The notes below the pieces were generated by a model. The model was not told where the DNA came from. It ran no database searches and saw only the letters and a program-made list of their open reading frames with translations. Position numbers and translations under genes: made by a program. From CAVXSP01 sp963764505 (GTDB lineage: Bacteria > Acidobacteriota > Vicinamibacteria > Vicinamibacterales > SCN-69-37): 64,000 nt of DNA. The stretch spans positions 1,488,001-1,552,000 of the forward strand of contig CAVXSP010000001.1 in assembly GCA_963764505.1 (NCBI GenBank), given 5' to 3'. How positions within the stretch are numbered: the stretch's first letter is position 1; every line of letters starts with the position of its first letter. Below, one piece after another: positions 33,237 to 43,003 of the stretch.

Positions 33237-35963
33237 CGGACTGGCTGACGCGGTGGGCGAGGCGCCGCCGCCTCGAGCGGGAGCTGGACGACGAGCTGCG
33301 TTTTCATGTCGAGGCGCGGACGCGCGACCTCGTGGCAGAGGGCGTCGCGCCGGGCGAGGCGAGCCGGCAAGCACTGGCCGAGCTCGGCGGGCTGGCGCCG
33401 ATCACGGAGCTCACGCGCGATGCCCATGGCGGACGCTGGCTCGACGATCTCGTCGCGGACCTGCGCTATGCGGCCCGGTCGCTCGCGCATCAGCCAGGCT
33501 TCGCCATCACCGCCATCCTGACGTTGACGCTCGGCATTGGCGCGAACGCGGCCATCTTCTCGATGGTCGACGGCGTGCTGCTTCGGAGGCTGGCGGTACG
33601 GGAGCCCGGGCGGCTGGTGCTGTTCACCGAGAGTCTGCGTCAGGGGACCAACACGTCGAGGCCGCCGCCGGCCGGCCGGTGGGATTCTGTTCTCCAATGA
33701 CGCGTACGCCTTCCTTCGCGACGGGCTGGCGCCACAGGCGTCCGTGGCAGCGTTTGCCGCCAGCCCGAACTCGGCGACGCTCCGCGCCGGCGCCGGCGGG
33801 AACGACGAGGATCGGGCGACCGTGCAGTTGGTCTCCGGCAACTACTTCGAGGTGCTGGGCGCCTCGGCGGCCGACGGACGGCCGCTGGCGCCGGACGACG
33901 ACCGGGTGGGGGCCGCACCTGTCGCGGTCCTCAGTGATCACTTCTGGCGGGAGCGGCTCGGCGCCGACCCGCGGGTCGTGGGCCGCGTCATCTCGCTGAA
34001 CGACACCGGCTTCATGATCGTCGGCGTGATGCCGGCGTCCTTCTTTGGTGCGCGTGTGGCGCGCGCGCCGGGCGTCTGGCTCCCGCTCGTCTGGCAGCCG
34101 CAGATCCAACGCGATCTGCGCTTCTTCGCCGGCCAGGAGGGCACGGCCGCGCACCGTCCGGATTACTACTGGCTGAGCCTGATTGGCCGGCTCGCCGACG
34201 GCCAGACGCTCCAGGGCGCTGGACGCGCGGCGACCACCGTGCTGCGCCAGTTTCTGACCGCGCAGATGCCCCACATGCAGGGGCAAACCCCGGACCGGAT
34301 CCGTACGGCCCACATCACGACGGTCGATGGCGCGCGCGGCATCTCGCCGGTCCGCGCACGGAGCGCCCAGCTGCTGGCGTTGCTGCTGGCCGCCGTCGGC
34401 GTCATCCTGCTCATCGCCTGCGCCAATGTCGGGACGCTGCTCTTCGCGCGCGCGGCAGCCCGCGAGCGCGAGATCGCGGTTCGCCGGGCGCTCGGCGCGG
34501 GCCGCGGACGGCTCGTGCGCCAATGGCTGACCGAGAGCGCTCTGCTGGCGGTGCTGAGCGCGGTGTGCGGTGTCGGCGTCGCGCGGCTGGTTGCACCCAC
34601 GCTCCTCGCGACGTTCGTACCGGCGAACGTCCCGGTCACCGTCACCCTCGATCTATCCGTGCTGGCCTTCACGACCGGCATCGCAGCCGCGGCCTGTGTG
34701 CTGTTCGGGCTCACACCCGCGTGGCAGGCGGGACGGGTCGATCCGGTCCGGTCGCTCCGCCTCTCTGGCCCGAGCCTGCGTCGCCGTCACCTGCTCGGAC
34801 TGGCGGAACCGTTCGTGGTCGCGCAGATCGCGATGTCGCTGGTGCTCGTCGTCGCGGCGACGCTCTTGGTGCGCACGCTGCTGAATCTCGAAGCGGCTCC
34901 GGTCGGATTCGATCGGGACCGCGTGCTGTTGGTGCCGATCAACCCGCGGCCGGCGGCCGCCACGCCGCTCGAGCACATCGCCTTGTACCGGCGCCTGTAC
35001 GATCGGTTGCGCGCGCTTCCGGGAATCGAGCAGCTGACGCTGGCGCGCTACAGCCCGTTCGAAGGATCCACGAATACGACGAACGCGACGATCGACGGGT
35101 ACATCCCGGCTCCCGGCGAGCACGTCGACGTCGAGACCATTGCCGTCGGACCCCAGTACCCCGCGACGCTCGGGATGCCGCTCTCGGCCGGCCGGGCGTT
35201 CACGCCGGACGATCGCGTGGGCAGCCCCCGCGTGGCGATGGTCAACGAGGCGTTCGTCCGGCGTTACCTGCCGGCCGCCAGTGCGATCGGGCGCCACTTC
35301 CAGATCAGAAACCACGAGGACTACGAGATCGTCGGCGTCCTGCAGGACGCCGCCTTTCATTCGGTTCGCGATCCGGCGCCGCCGACCGTGTTTACGGCGA
35401 TCCTGCAGGACACGTATCTCTCGGACTACTGCGAGATCGAATTGGGGACGCGTGCCGCGGCCGGCGCGATGGCCGAGCCGGTTCGCCAGGCCATTGCCGA
35501 CGTGGACGCGAAGGTGCAGATCGGGAATCTCCGCACGCTGCGGGGACAGGTCCTGGCCACGTTCGGCGCCGAGCGAACAGCGGCCGGCTTCATCCTCGCT
35601 TTCGCCGTGCTCGCCCTCCTCGTCGCGGCTGTCGGCCTGTACGGCGTGGTGTCGCACGGCCTGGCGCGGCGGACGAACGAGATCGGCGTGCGCCTGGCGC
35701 TCGGCGCCGCGCGCGTGGACATCGTCAGGCTCGTGGCACGAGAGACGCTGCTGCGCCTGGCGGTGGGCCTCGCCGTCGGTGCCGTGCTCGCGCGCAGCGC
35801 CAGTTCGCTGATCGCGAGTCAGCTCTTCGGCGTGACGCCCGGGGATCCGCTGTCGCTATCGCTGGCCGCCGGCGTGCTCGCCGCGGTCGTTGTCCTGGCG
35901 ACGCTTCGACCGACGATGCGCGCGATGCGCGTCGATCCCGTGACGGCCCTTCGGGCGGAGTGA
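33233..35963 (+). pseudogene. ADOP-type ABC permease gene with one frameshift
   Basis: A full-length long-form ADOP gene in two frames. The first part (33233 to about 33685) has the N-terminal cytoplasmic region RELDDELRFHVEARTRDLVA and the first membrane helix GFAITAILTLTLGIGANAAI. The second part continues from LFSNDAYAFLRDG to the usual end AMRVDPVTALRAE. The frame changes within GGTGGGATTCTGTTCTCC by one base. All later domains are intact, so the lesion is either recent or a sequencing error. It is coupled to the gutted PadR upstream and to the SnoaL-like gene downstream. Confidence 0.82.
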
Positions 35964-36355
35964 ACGCGTCCACGAACGCCGCGATGCCAGCCCATCAGCC
36001 CGGCGAACTTCATGAGATCTTCCGGGAGGCGTTCAACAAGGGCGACGTCGACGCGTTGCTGGCGCTGTACGAGGCCGATGCGACGCTGCTCGTCAATGGC
36101 GAAGCCGTGACGGGCGTCGAACGCATCCGGGCCGCCATCGGGACCTGGCTCGCCGCCGGGGGGCGAATGCGCCTGGAGACGCGGGCCGTCATCGAGTCGC
36201 CGGCCGGGTTGGCCGTGCTGCACGGTGCATGGACGATCGAAACGGCGAGCGGAGAGCCTGCCCAAATGGCGACGGGCGTCAGCACCGAAGTGGCTCGTCG
36301 TCAGGCCGATGGCACGTGGCGGTTCGTGATCGACTGCCCCCACGGTCTGAGATGA
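35960..36355 (+). CDS. SnoaL-like (DUF4440/NTF2-fold) protein
   Basis: A protein of about 131 aa with the NTF2-like pattern: a helical start FREAFNKGDVDALLALYEAD, then LVNGEAVTGVERIRAAI, and strands such as GLAVLHGAWTIET. This fold hosts small enzymes and ligand-binding proteins; no catalytic residues point to a specific activity. The GTG at 35960 overlaps the ADOP stop (GTGA); an ATG at 35984 is the alternative and lacks an RBS. It likely depends on translation of the upstream permease gene. Confidence 0.75.
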   Translation: MNASTNAAMPAHQPGELHEIFREAFNKGDVDALLALYEADATLLVNGEAVTGVERIRAAIGTWLAAGGRMRLETRAVIESPAGLAVLHGAWTIETASGEPAQMATGVSTEVARRQADGTWRFVIDCPHGLR

Positions 36356-36886
36356 AGCGTGTGATCTTACGTCTGTGAAACGTCGTCCTCGTCGCGGGCA
36401 CATTCGCGTCGCTGGCGTGGCGGTCGATCTCGTCCTGACACCGGCACTTGCTGTCCCCGACGGCCAGTCCTTGTCGCAGTCGTCTGCAGCCTGTTGCGGT
36501 TTCCGGAATCGTGTAGTGCGCTGCTGGCCCTCACTCGCGATCTCGCGCGCCACCAAACCGGCGCGCTGCTCGGATTCGGGCCTGCAGCACACTACACGAT
36601 TCCGGAAACCGCTATCGACCGAGCCTTGCCAGCGGCCGTGCGTGATAGGCGAACGCCGGATCGGCGGGGCGATCGACGTGGGGTCGGCCGAATCTGCGCA
36701 GCCACCGCGCCAGGCCGTGCCAGAACACCAGTAGAACCGCGATCGAGATCGCCACGCGGCCTTGCCTTGGAGACGGCGTGGCAGGCGCGTGCATGCACGA
36801 GCAGCGCCCCACATGGCTACTCCAGATTCGTCCCATCGATCTCGCTGGTCGGCTGGCCGCCGGTCGGCGCGTTCGTGTACGTCGGA
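36356..36886. other. Gap with palindrome, no gene
   Basis: Apart from the 117-bp palindrome at 36496-36612, I see no protein-like frame, RNA or promoter that I can support. The sequence appears to be decayed DNA between the SnoaL-like gene and the monooxygenase remnant. Confidence 0.45.
36496..36612. repeat. Near-perfect 117-bp palindrome
   Basis: The left arm begins GCGGTTTCCGGAATCGTGTA (36496) and the right arm ends with its exact complement (36612). The first 23 bp match perfectly; GCTGC and parts of the inner region also pair. Transcribed, it would give a long hairpin. It may be a small non-autonomous element or a replication slippage product. Confidence 0.7.
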
Positions 36887-37395
36887 TCAGGCGGCGGCGA
36901 GGCACACGGGCAGGTCGAAGTCGTCTCGGAACGAGCGGGCGAGCACCGGCTTCGCGACGAACGGAAGGGCGAACGCATGGACGGCGAGATTGCGCACGGC
37001 GAGGCCAATGGAGGTCTCGGGCGCGAAGAAGCCGCGGAACCACACCGCGGACTCCTGTTTGGCGGTGACGAACCGGTGCAGTCGCCAAGCATCGCCGTTG
37101 GCGCGGTGGAGCTCCCCGGCGAGGACGTACGCCTCGAGCATCGCGAGTCCAGTCCCTTCGCCGGCGAGCAGTGAGGGACACGCCGCCGCGTCGCCTCGAG
37201 CAATGCGGGTGTCTCCCAGCCCATGCGGCCGAACTCACGTCGAACGGCAGCCTGCGCCCCGACGACTACGTCGAAACGCGCGCGGTTGCCGTCGGAGAGC
37301 CTGGCCATCGACCTCGTGCCATCCGGCTCGAGCCCGACGATGGAGACGCCGAAGTGAGCGGGGATGCCATCGCAGGCGGCGCACAGGTTTCCTCG
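36887..37395 (-). pseudogene. FAD-dependent monooxygenase (UbiH/TetX-like) remnant
   Basis: Two pieces in different frames belong to one flavin monooxygenase. The first, IPAHFGVSIVGLEPDGTRSM followed by ARLSDGNRARFDVVVGA, is the FAD-domain segment ending in the conserved D-VVGA block. The second, LLAGEGTGLAMLEAYVLAGE and so on to SFRDDFDLP, is the C-terminal helix and tail. The N-terminal Rossmann motif and most of the substrate domain are absent. The gene is dead. Confidence 0.7.
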
Positions 37396-37604
37396 CCCTT
37401 TCCTCGCGATTGAGCCTGAGAGGTTTGCCTGTCAATCCGATCGACGTGGCATGCAAGGAGACGTCCAACGCACGGCCGGCCCCAGCAGCATGTGCGCTCG
37501 TCAAGGTGTACGACTGACGTGCGTGTGTGGCGCGTCCGTGGACGACCTCGCGCGGTCCGAGCTCCTTCCTGGCGCGGCCGGCGCGACGACTCGACGAGAT
37601 CGCG

Positions 37605-38489
37605 TCAGCGATCCGGAATGCGCATCGGCGCCAGCAGCTTCAGGCCCGATCGCGTCGTCGTGATGTTCACGCGATCCGACGGCTTGACGCCATCCGGCAA
37701 CGTGTAGGTCAGCACGTACTGATTGAGGAGCGCGTCGGCGATCTGCTTGACGGCGGGGGCGATCGCATTGAGCGAGCCGACCCTGATCGATTGGCCGCCG
37801 CTCTCCCGCGGGCTGTCGCCCAGGACCGGTCCAATCCCGGCGGTCTGGAGGAAGATCACATTGACGTTCGCGCCGCTGCGCCGGAGATCCGTCATGATCA
37901 GGTCCGGATTCCTGTGGCCGCTGTCGCCACCGATCGTCATCACCATGAGCACGGGGCGGGCTGGTTTCTTGTCCTGGATCGCGCGCGCGGTCGTCCCTAG
38001 CGCTTCGGCGAGCTGTTCGCCGTGCGCTTCGACGCGCCCGCGCGGTCCGAGCCGGTTCAGTGCGGCCTGAATGCCGTCGAAATCCCTCGAGGCGTCGAGG
38101 ACCTTCACCGCTTGCGGAGTCATTTCGTAGATCGTGAACTGGGCGTGCTGGATGAGCGCCTGCAGGAACTGCAGCACGCCGGCCTGGAAAGCGCCGGAGC
38201 CGCTGTCATCGTCGAACAGATGGACGTCCATCAACTCCGTTGCGGGCGCAAGGCTCTTCACCTCTCGGACCTTGCCGTCTTCCTTGACGGCGATGTCCGT
38301 GGCCGTCAGGTCGGTCACCGGTGCCCCAGACGCGTCCACGGCCGAGATGTACACACTGCGCGGCGTCTCGGCCGGCATCGCCGAGGCTGCCACGTTCGCC
38401 GCGGGCCCGATCGATGCCAGCGCGACGCCGAGGAGAACGCTTGCGCAGACCACCAGACCCTGAACCGTCCCGCGCGATACGCGATCCAT
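37605..38489 (-). CDS. Exported VWFA-related acidobacterial-type protein
   Basis: A 294-aa protein with a signal peptide (VVCASVLLGVALASIGPAAN). Residues 45-75 (VYISAVDASGAPVTDLTATD) are the lead-in typical of acidobacterial VWFA-related proteins. A von Willebrand A-like domain follows, with FDDDSGSGAF at the metal-site position and LMVMTIGGDSGHRNPD near the end of the core. The usual DxSxS MIDAS is replaced by DDDSGS, so metal-dependent binding is possible but not certain. It is secreted or periplasmic; function unknown. Confidence 0.8.
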   Translation of the reverse strand: MDRVSRGTVQGLVVCASVLLGVALASIGPAANVAASAMPAETPRSVYISAVDASGAPVTDLTATDIAVKEDGKVREVKSLAPATELMDVHLFDDDSGSGAFQAGVLQFLQALIQHAQFTIYEMTPQAVKVLDASRDFDGIQAALNRLGPRGRVEAHGEQLAEALGTTARAIQDKKPARPVLMVMTIGGDSGHRNPDLIMTDLRRSGANVNVIFLQTAGIGPVLGDSPRESGGQSIRVGSLNAIAPAVKQIADALLNQYVLTYTLPDGVKPSDRVNITTTRSGLKLLAPMRIPDR

Positions 38490-38628
38490 GGATGCTTGCC
38501 CTTTCCCCAGGTGATGTTGGCCGACGGAAGACTAACCTTACCTCACCGACAGGCGCGATGCGAGTACCCGTGGCCCTGGGGCGACGACCGTGGCGATGCC
38601 CGTCTTCTGGCGGGCGATCCGTCGAGTG

Positions 38629-40266
38629 TCAGTCCGCGCCGGGCGCCGCGCATTTCTGATCCGGCCCCACCATCGACCGCAGCCCTGCCTCGTGCTCGCG
38701 CACCGCGGCGCTCGCGCGCGCCGCCGACCAGTTCCACCGGCGGATGGAACGATCGTGGTCCGGGGGCCAGCGCCGCAGGATGTGTCGCGCGAGCGGACAC
38801 TGCACGTCGCGCGGCAGCGTGGGCAGCGCCTCGATCAGCACCGGCACGGCGTCTGCGCTCAGTGATGTGGCGTACGCGACGTCGAACCGCACCGGCGCGC
38901 CCGCTGACGCCATCCGCGCCACGTTCGTGCGCGCGATGATCACGTCCGGATTGACGACGAACAGCAGCGCGATCGTCGCGAGGCCGGATACCAGCGCGCC
39001 GAACGCGAACGAGTCGCGGCGGCCACGCAGCACCGTCGCGGCGAGCCACAACAGGATCGCTCCCATCCAGATCAGCAGCACCATCGCGTAGAACCGCGAG
39101 TCGGTGAGCCCGTAGCTCGCATGGTAGAGCCGCAGCCGCTGGAGCGCGGACGCGGCGATCCCGAGCACCAGCCCGATCTGCGCGCCGGCAAGGCTGCGGA
39201 AGACGAGGACGTCGCGTCGGACGCGACGCTCGAGGAGCCAGTCGGCCGCGAGGAGGACCGGCACGACGAGAACGACGGCGAAGACCAGCTCGAAGAACCC
39301 GCGGCGAGCGTATTCGGCATACGTCAGGTCTGGTGTGACCTGGACGAGGGCGTCGCCGCCGAAGAGATACCGGAACTGCACGATCACGAAGACCAGGAAC
39401 AGCAGGTCCATCGCGGCGAGCGCCGTCGCGATTTCGGTAATCCCGAGCGCCGGCCGCTTCGGCACCGGGACCGTCTGGCTGTCGATCCCGTAGGAGCGAT
39501 CGGTGAACCAGGGCGACTCCGTGCCCGTCAGGAATCCCCGCAGGTAGCCGGTCGCGACCCACGCGGATACGGAGAACAGGAGCAGGTGGCTCGCGATCCG
39601 ATCGACGTCGATGCGGACGACGCTCCGCACCAGATTCGCGAACACGGCATCGGCCGACATGAACAGCGCTCCGAACACCGCGACGAGCGGAGCCGCGATC
39701 AGGAGGCCGCGCGCGACGGCCGCCGCGCGGCGGCGCCCGGCCGCACGACCGGTCTCGACGCGCGGCGTGGACCGCGCCGCATCCACGAGCGCGAGCGCTG
39801 CGGCCGTCCACGCGTGCAGGGCGCCCATCGCCAGCGCGGCGGCATATCGAAACACGCCCGCGCGACGGACCCAGCCCGCGTCGACTCGAGAGGCCGCCAG
39901 CGCGAACGTCAAGATCGCGCAGCCCAAGGCGAGCAGCTGCAGAGGCGCAGCGTCGCGCCACGCGAGCCCGCCCGCGAACACGACGCCAATTGCCAGCCAC
40001 GCGACCCGCTCGCGGTTCGGCGCCAGCCCCGCCCGTCGGCGCAGGGCGAGGGCGGCGCCCGCCACGGACGCGACCCACAGCGACATGTTCAGACCCACGG
40101 GGTCCGAGCCGCGCAGCAGCGCATCGCCCACCACGCCGAGCAGGGCGCCCGCCGCGAGCAACGGCGGGACGGAGGCGGGTGGGGCGGGATAGAGCCGAGT
40201 CGCCTGCACGGACACCGCGTCCTCGCCCATTCGCGTCGCCTCCCCGGACAGCCGAGCTGCCGCCAT
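38629..40266 (-). CDS. DUF4173/DUF4153-type polytopic membrane protein
   Basis: A 545-aa protein with about twelve membrane helices. The central FMSADAVFANLVRSV, FRYLFGGDALVQVTPDLTYA and YARRGFFELVFAVVLVVPVL segments are characteristic of the DUF4173 family, whose function is unknown. A soluble C-terminal tail of about 110 residues follows (NPDVIIARTNVARMA and beyond). It is divergent from ispH with a 52-bp shared control region containing TTTACA inverted repeats. Similar genes in related bacteria stand beside winged-helix regulators like the one at 41897. Confidence 0.78.
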   Translation of the reverse strand: MAAARLSGEATRMGEDAVSVQATRLYPAPPASVPPLLAAGALLGVVGDALLRGSDPVGLNMSLWVASVAGAALALRRRAGLAPNRERVAWLAIGVVFAGGLAWRDAAPLQLLALGCAILTFALAASRVDAGWVRRAGVFRYAAALAMGALHAWTAAALALVDAARSTPRVETGRAAGRRRAAAVARGLLIAAPLVAVFGALFMSADAVFANLVRSVVRIDVDRIASHLLLFSVSAWVATGYLRGFLTGTESPWFTDRSYGIDSQTVPVPKRPALGITEIATALAAMDLLFLVFVIVQFRYLFGGDALVQVTPDLTYAEYARRGFFELVFAVVLVVPVLLAADWLLERRVRRDVLVFRSLAGAQIGLVLGIAASALQRLRLYHASYGLTDSRFYAMVLLIWMGAILLWLAATVLRGRRDSFAFGALVSGLATIALLFVVNPDVIIARTNVARMASAGAPVRFDVAYATSLSADAVPVLIEALPTLPRDVQCPLARHILRRWPPDHDRSIRRWNWSAARASAAVREHEAGLRSMVGPDQKCAAPGAD

Positions 40267-40281
40267 TGCCGCAGACTACAC

Positions 40282-40308
40282 TTTACAATGCAAAGTTCTC
40301 TATGTAAA
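40282..40308. promoter_or_regulatory. Divergent control region of ispH and the DUF4173 gene
   Basis: TTTACA (40282-40287) and TGTAAA (40303-40308) form an inverted repeat with a 15-nt spacer. An inner ACTTT/AAAGT pair (40280-40296) overlaps it. The AT-rich patch is short enough that one bound repressor would affect both genes. The winged-helix protein at 41897 is a candidate. Confidence 0.5.
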
Positions 40309-40318
40309 CTGTCGACGC

Positions 40319-41203
40319 ATGCGGATCCTGCGAGCGACCCATCTCGGCATGTGCTTCGGCGTTCGCGACGCCATCGCGCTCGCGCTCGAGCACGCGGACG
40401 CCGGCCCCCTCACCATCCTCGGCGACCTCGTCCACAACCCGACCGTCCTGCGCGCTCTCGAGGCGAAGGGCATCGCGGCCGCGCAGGACGTCGCGCACGT
40501 CAAGACGCCCACTCTGATGGTGACCGCCCACGGCACCTCCCAGCGGACCCTCGCGAGGACCCGCGACCTGGGGCTGACGGTGGTCGAAGCCACCTGCCCG
40601 CTCGTACGCGTCGCACACCGCGCCGTCGCGATCCTCGCGCGCGAGGGCTACCACGTCGTCGTCGTCGGGCAGCGCGATCACGTGGAGGTGCGCGGCCTCA
40701 CAGGCGATCTCGACCGGTTCGACGTCGTGCTCGAAGACGATGACGTCCTCGCGCTCGAGGAGCAGCCGCGCTTCGGCGTGGCAGCCCAGACGACGCAGCC
40801 GGTCGAGAAGGTGCGGCACGTGGTCGACCTGATCCGACGGCGGTTCCCGCGCGCGGAGGTGCGCGTCTTCGACACGGTCTGCAAGCCCACCAAGGAGCGG
40901 CAGTCCGCCGCGACCGAGATGGCACGCCAGGCCGACGTCGTCATCGTGGTCGGCGGAGGCTCGAGCAACAACACGCGCGAGCTGGTCAAGACCTGTGCGC
41001 GCTACTGCGCCCGCGTGCATCACGTGCAGACCGACGCGGACGTCCGCCCCGAGTGGTTCGACGCCGCGAACGTCGTCGGGCTGACGGCCGGCACCTCGAC
41101 CCCGGACGACGTCATCGACCGCGTCGAGGCGCGCATCCACCTGTGCGCAGACGCTCCGGCGGGAAACGCCCACCAGCTCGAGGGCGGGATAGAGGCAAGA
41201 TGA
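40319..41203 (+). CDS. ispH: 4-hydroxy-3-methylbut-2-enyl diphosphate reductase IspH
   Basis: A 294-aa IspH/LytB. The three iron-sulfur cysteines are present in context: GMCFGV (Cys12), EATCPLV (Cys93) and DTVCKPT (Cys188). HVEVRGLTG and GGGSSNNTRELV provide substrate-binding residues. It makes IPP and DMAPP in the last step of the MEP pathway, in the cytoplasm. The DTVCKPT form (instead of the commoner DTICxAT) marks the acidobacterial/deltaproteobacterial branch. The stop overlaps the next ATG by ATGA. Confidence 0.95.
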   Translation: MRILRATHLGMCFGVRDAIALALEHADAGPLTILGDLVHNPTVLRALEAKGIAAAQDVAHVKTPTLMVTAHGTSQRTLARTRDLGLTVVEATCPLVRVAHRAVAILAREGYHVVVVGQRDHVEVRGLTGDLDRFDVVLEDDDVLALEEQPRFGVAAQTTQPVEKVRHVVDLIRRRFPRAEVRVFDTVCKPTKERQSAATEMARQADVVIVVGGGSSNNTRELVKTCARYCARVHHVQTDADVRPEWFDAANVVGLTAGTSTPDDVIDRVEARIHLCADAPAGNAHQLEGGIEAR

Positions 41204-41889
41204 GCCGTCACCTGTCGGAGCGAACGCGCTGGACGGTGGTCGCGGCCTTCGCAGTCGCGATGGCCTGGGTCGAAGCGGCGAGCGTGTTCTACGTCCGCGC
41301 GCTCGTCGATCGGATCGAGCCGTACCAGCCCGACCCGCTGCCGATGAACGCAGCGCTCGGCAGCGTCGAGCTGTGGCGCGAGGCCGCCACGCTCGTGATG
41401 ATCGCCGTGGTGGGGCTGCTCGCCGGTCGAACGTGGCGCCGCCGCGCCGGCTACGCCGCGCTGGCGTTCGGCGCCTGGGACATCTTCTATTACGTCTTCC
41501 TTCGCCTCATCTCGGGCTGGCCGAAGACGCTGCTCGACTGGGACATCCTGTTCCTGCTGCCGCTTCCATGGTGGGGGCCCGTGCTCGCGCCAGTCAGTAT
41601 CGCGCTGGTGATGATCCTGTGGGGCACGATCGCGACGCAGTCGGACGCCGCCGCGAGCGGCGCCCGCTGGCCGTGGGCGCTTGGCTGGGCCGGCATCGCG
41701 CTGGCGCTCGCCGTCTTCATGATCGACGGCTGGCGGGCGCTGCCGAATGGGCGTGACGCGGTGCTGCACGTCCTGCCGACGACGTTCAACTGGCCGGTCT
41801 TCTGGGTGGCCTTGCTGCTGATGGCGTCACCGGCACTTCATCGCGTGGCCGCCTTGCGCGCGAAGACGCCGGTATTCCGGCGGCTCTGA
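41200..41889 (+). CDS. Membrane protein coupled to ispH
   Basis: A 229-aa protein with about six hydrophobic helices. It has a distinctive YVRALVDRIEPYQPDPLP loop after helix 1 and WDIFYYVFLRLISGWPKTLL in the middle. I do not recognise a named family. ATGA coupling to ispH suggests co-expression, perhaps with isoprenoid-linked membrane chemistry, but nothing catalytic is visible. Confidence 0.72.
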   Translation: MSRHLSERTRWTVVAAFAVAMAWVEAASVFYVRALVDRIEPYQPDPLPMNAALGSVELWREAATLVMIAVVGLLAGRTWRRRAGYAALAFGAWDIFYYVFLRLISGWPKTLLDWDILFLLPLPWWGPVLAPVSIALVMILWGTIATQSDAAASGARWPWALGWAGIALALAVFMIDGWRALPNGRDAVLHVLPTTFNWPVFWVALLLMASPALHRVAALRAKTPVFRRL

Positions 41890-41896
41890 GTCTCGC

Positions 41897-42259
41897 CTAT
41901 GCCTTCCGCGTGGCCTTGATGAGCGCGTCCATGTGATCGAGATACTTCTCGAACGCCCGGCGCCCGGCCGCGCTCAGCCGGTATTCGGTCCGAGGAGTGC
42001 GTCCGGCAAAGGTCTTCTCGCACAGCACGTAACCGGCATCCTCGAGCCGGCGCGCGTGCACGCTCAAGTTTCCATCGGTGGTGCCCGTCACGGCCCTCAG
42101 TTCGGTGAACGACAGCGGCTCGGTGGCCGCGAGCGCCGCCAGGATCGCGAGTCGCGTCCGATCGTGAATGACCCGATCGAGCCGCTGGGGCGACGGAAAC
42201 GCCTGCCCGTCGCGCGAGACCTGACTTGCTGCCTTCCTGGCCCTGGCCGTCATCGCCAT
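41897..42259 (-). CDS. Winged-helix transcriptional regulator (ArsR/MarR-like)
   Basis: A 120-aa regulator: VIHDRTRLAILAALAATEPL, then the recognition helix region TGTTDGNLSVHARRLEDAGY, and a wing KTFAGRTPRTEYRLSAAGRR. This is the compact winged-helix type common beside membrane-protein genes in Acidobacteriota. No metal-binding cysteines are present. It follows a membrane-protein gene by 27 nt and is probably co-transcribed. It may repress its own operon or the TTTACA/TGTAAA site at 40282. Confidence 0.85.
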   Translation of the reverse strand: MAMTARARKAASQVSRDGQAFPSPQRLDRVIHDRTRLAILAALAATEPLSFTELRAVTGTTDGNLSVHARRLEDAGYVLCEKTFAGRTPRTEYRLSAAGRRAFEKYLDHMDALIKATRKA

Positions 42260-42286
42260 CGCACACGTGCTCCCATATCGACGCCC

Positions 42287-42892
42287 CTATCCTCCATGTC
42301 GCTTCGCAATGTACAGCCCGAAGGCGAGCTGCAGCCCACCGAAGCCCGCCCCCAGCCAGACATCGCCCCACGCCGGGGGCGTGACCAGCGCCGCGATGCC
42401 CAGCGCCATGAACGCCGCGCCGAGCAGGCGCACGGCCGCGACGCTGAAGACGCCGCCAGCCAGCACGCCGGTGCCGTAGAGCAGGAGCCACACGGCGGGT
42501 ATCAAGGCCGGGTCTCCGTGCATCCACACGCCCGAGGTCAGGGCCGCTCCGGCGACCAGCGGCGCGGCCAGGCTCATCGCGAAGCGACTTCCGACGGCGC
42601 CGGCCAGCGGCGCGCCACTGCGCGCCGCCTTGCGCCACATGGCGGTGATGCCAATGCCCAGCGCGACGGCCGCCCCCACGAGCCAGACGACCAGCCATCG
42701 TCCGGGGGATGGCTGGTTGGCTGCGATGACGGCCGCGGCCACGCCGACGACGCCCATCCCGGCGCCGCCCAGGCCGGGCACGGCCGTGAACGTCGAGCTC
42801 CGCTCCATCGTCCGGCGGATGAACTGGAGGTGCTCTTCCGCATGCTGGGCGAAGGAGGTCACTTCCGCTCGCTCGCCCGCCCGACCCGGCAT
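42287..42892 (-). CDS. Membrane protein upstream of the winged-helix regulator
   Basis: A 201-aa protein. It starts with a short soluble helix (EVTSFAQHAEEHLQFIRRTM), then five or six membrane helices with Gly/Ala-rich sequence (PAVWLLLYGTGVLAGGVFSV). Proteins of this kind are paired with small winged-helix regulators in related genomes; function unknown. The ATG at 42892 is chosen because a -35/-10 pair ends 7 nt before it, predicting a leaderless transcript. An ATG at 42913 is in frame but lies in the promoter spacer. Confidence 0.72.
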   Translation of the reverse strand: MPGRAGERAEVTSFAQHAEEHLQFIRRTMERSSTFTAVPGLGGAGMGVVGVAAAVIAANQPSPGRWLVVWLVGAAVALGIGITAMWRKAARSGAPLAGAVGSRFAMSLAAPLVAGAALTSGVWMHGDPALIPAVWLLLYGTGVLAGGVFSVAAVRLLGAAFMALGIAALVTPPAWGDVWLGAGFGGLQLAFGLYIAKRHGG

Positions 42893-42899
42893 GTCTCGA

Positions 42900-42928
42900 A
42901 GGGTAGCGCGCATCCGAACATGTGTCAA
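42900..42928 (-). promoter_or_regulatory. Sigma-70-type promoter, leaderless start
   Basis: On the minus strand: TTGACA (42928-42923), 17-nt spacer, TACCCT (42905-42900), then 7 nt to the ATG at 42892. The -35 is a perfect consensus. Transcription would begin at or next to the start codon. Confidence 0.6.
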
Positions 42929-43003
42929 AGCACTTTCCGCAGCAAAGGAGATGCTGCGCCGACGAGAACGGGTTGAGAGGATCGGCCGCCGCCGGGGTTT
43001 ATT

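Noticed and set aside
36375..37174. Overlapping plus-strand frames as genes
   Set aside because: Their sequences mirror the palindrome and the antisense of a monooxygenase remnant; no RBS or known domain.
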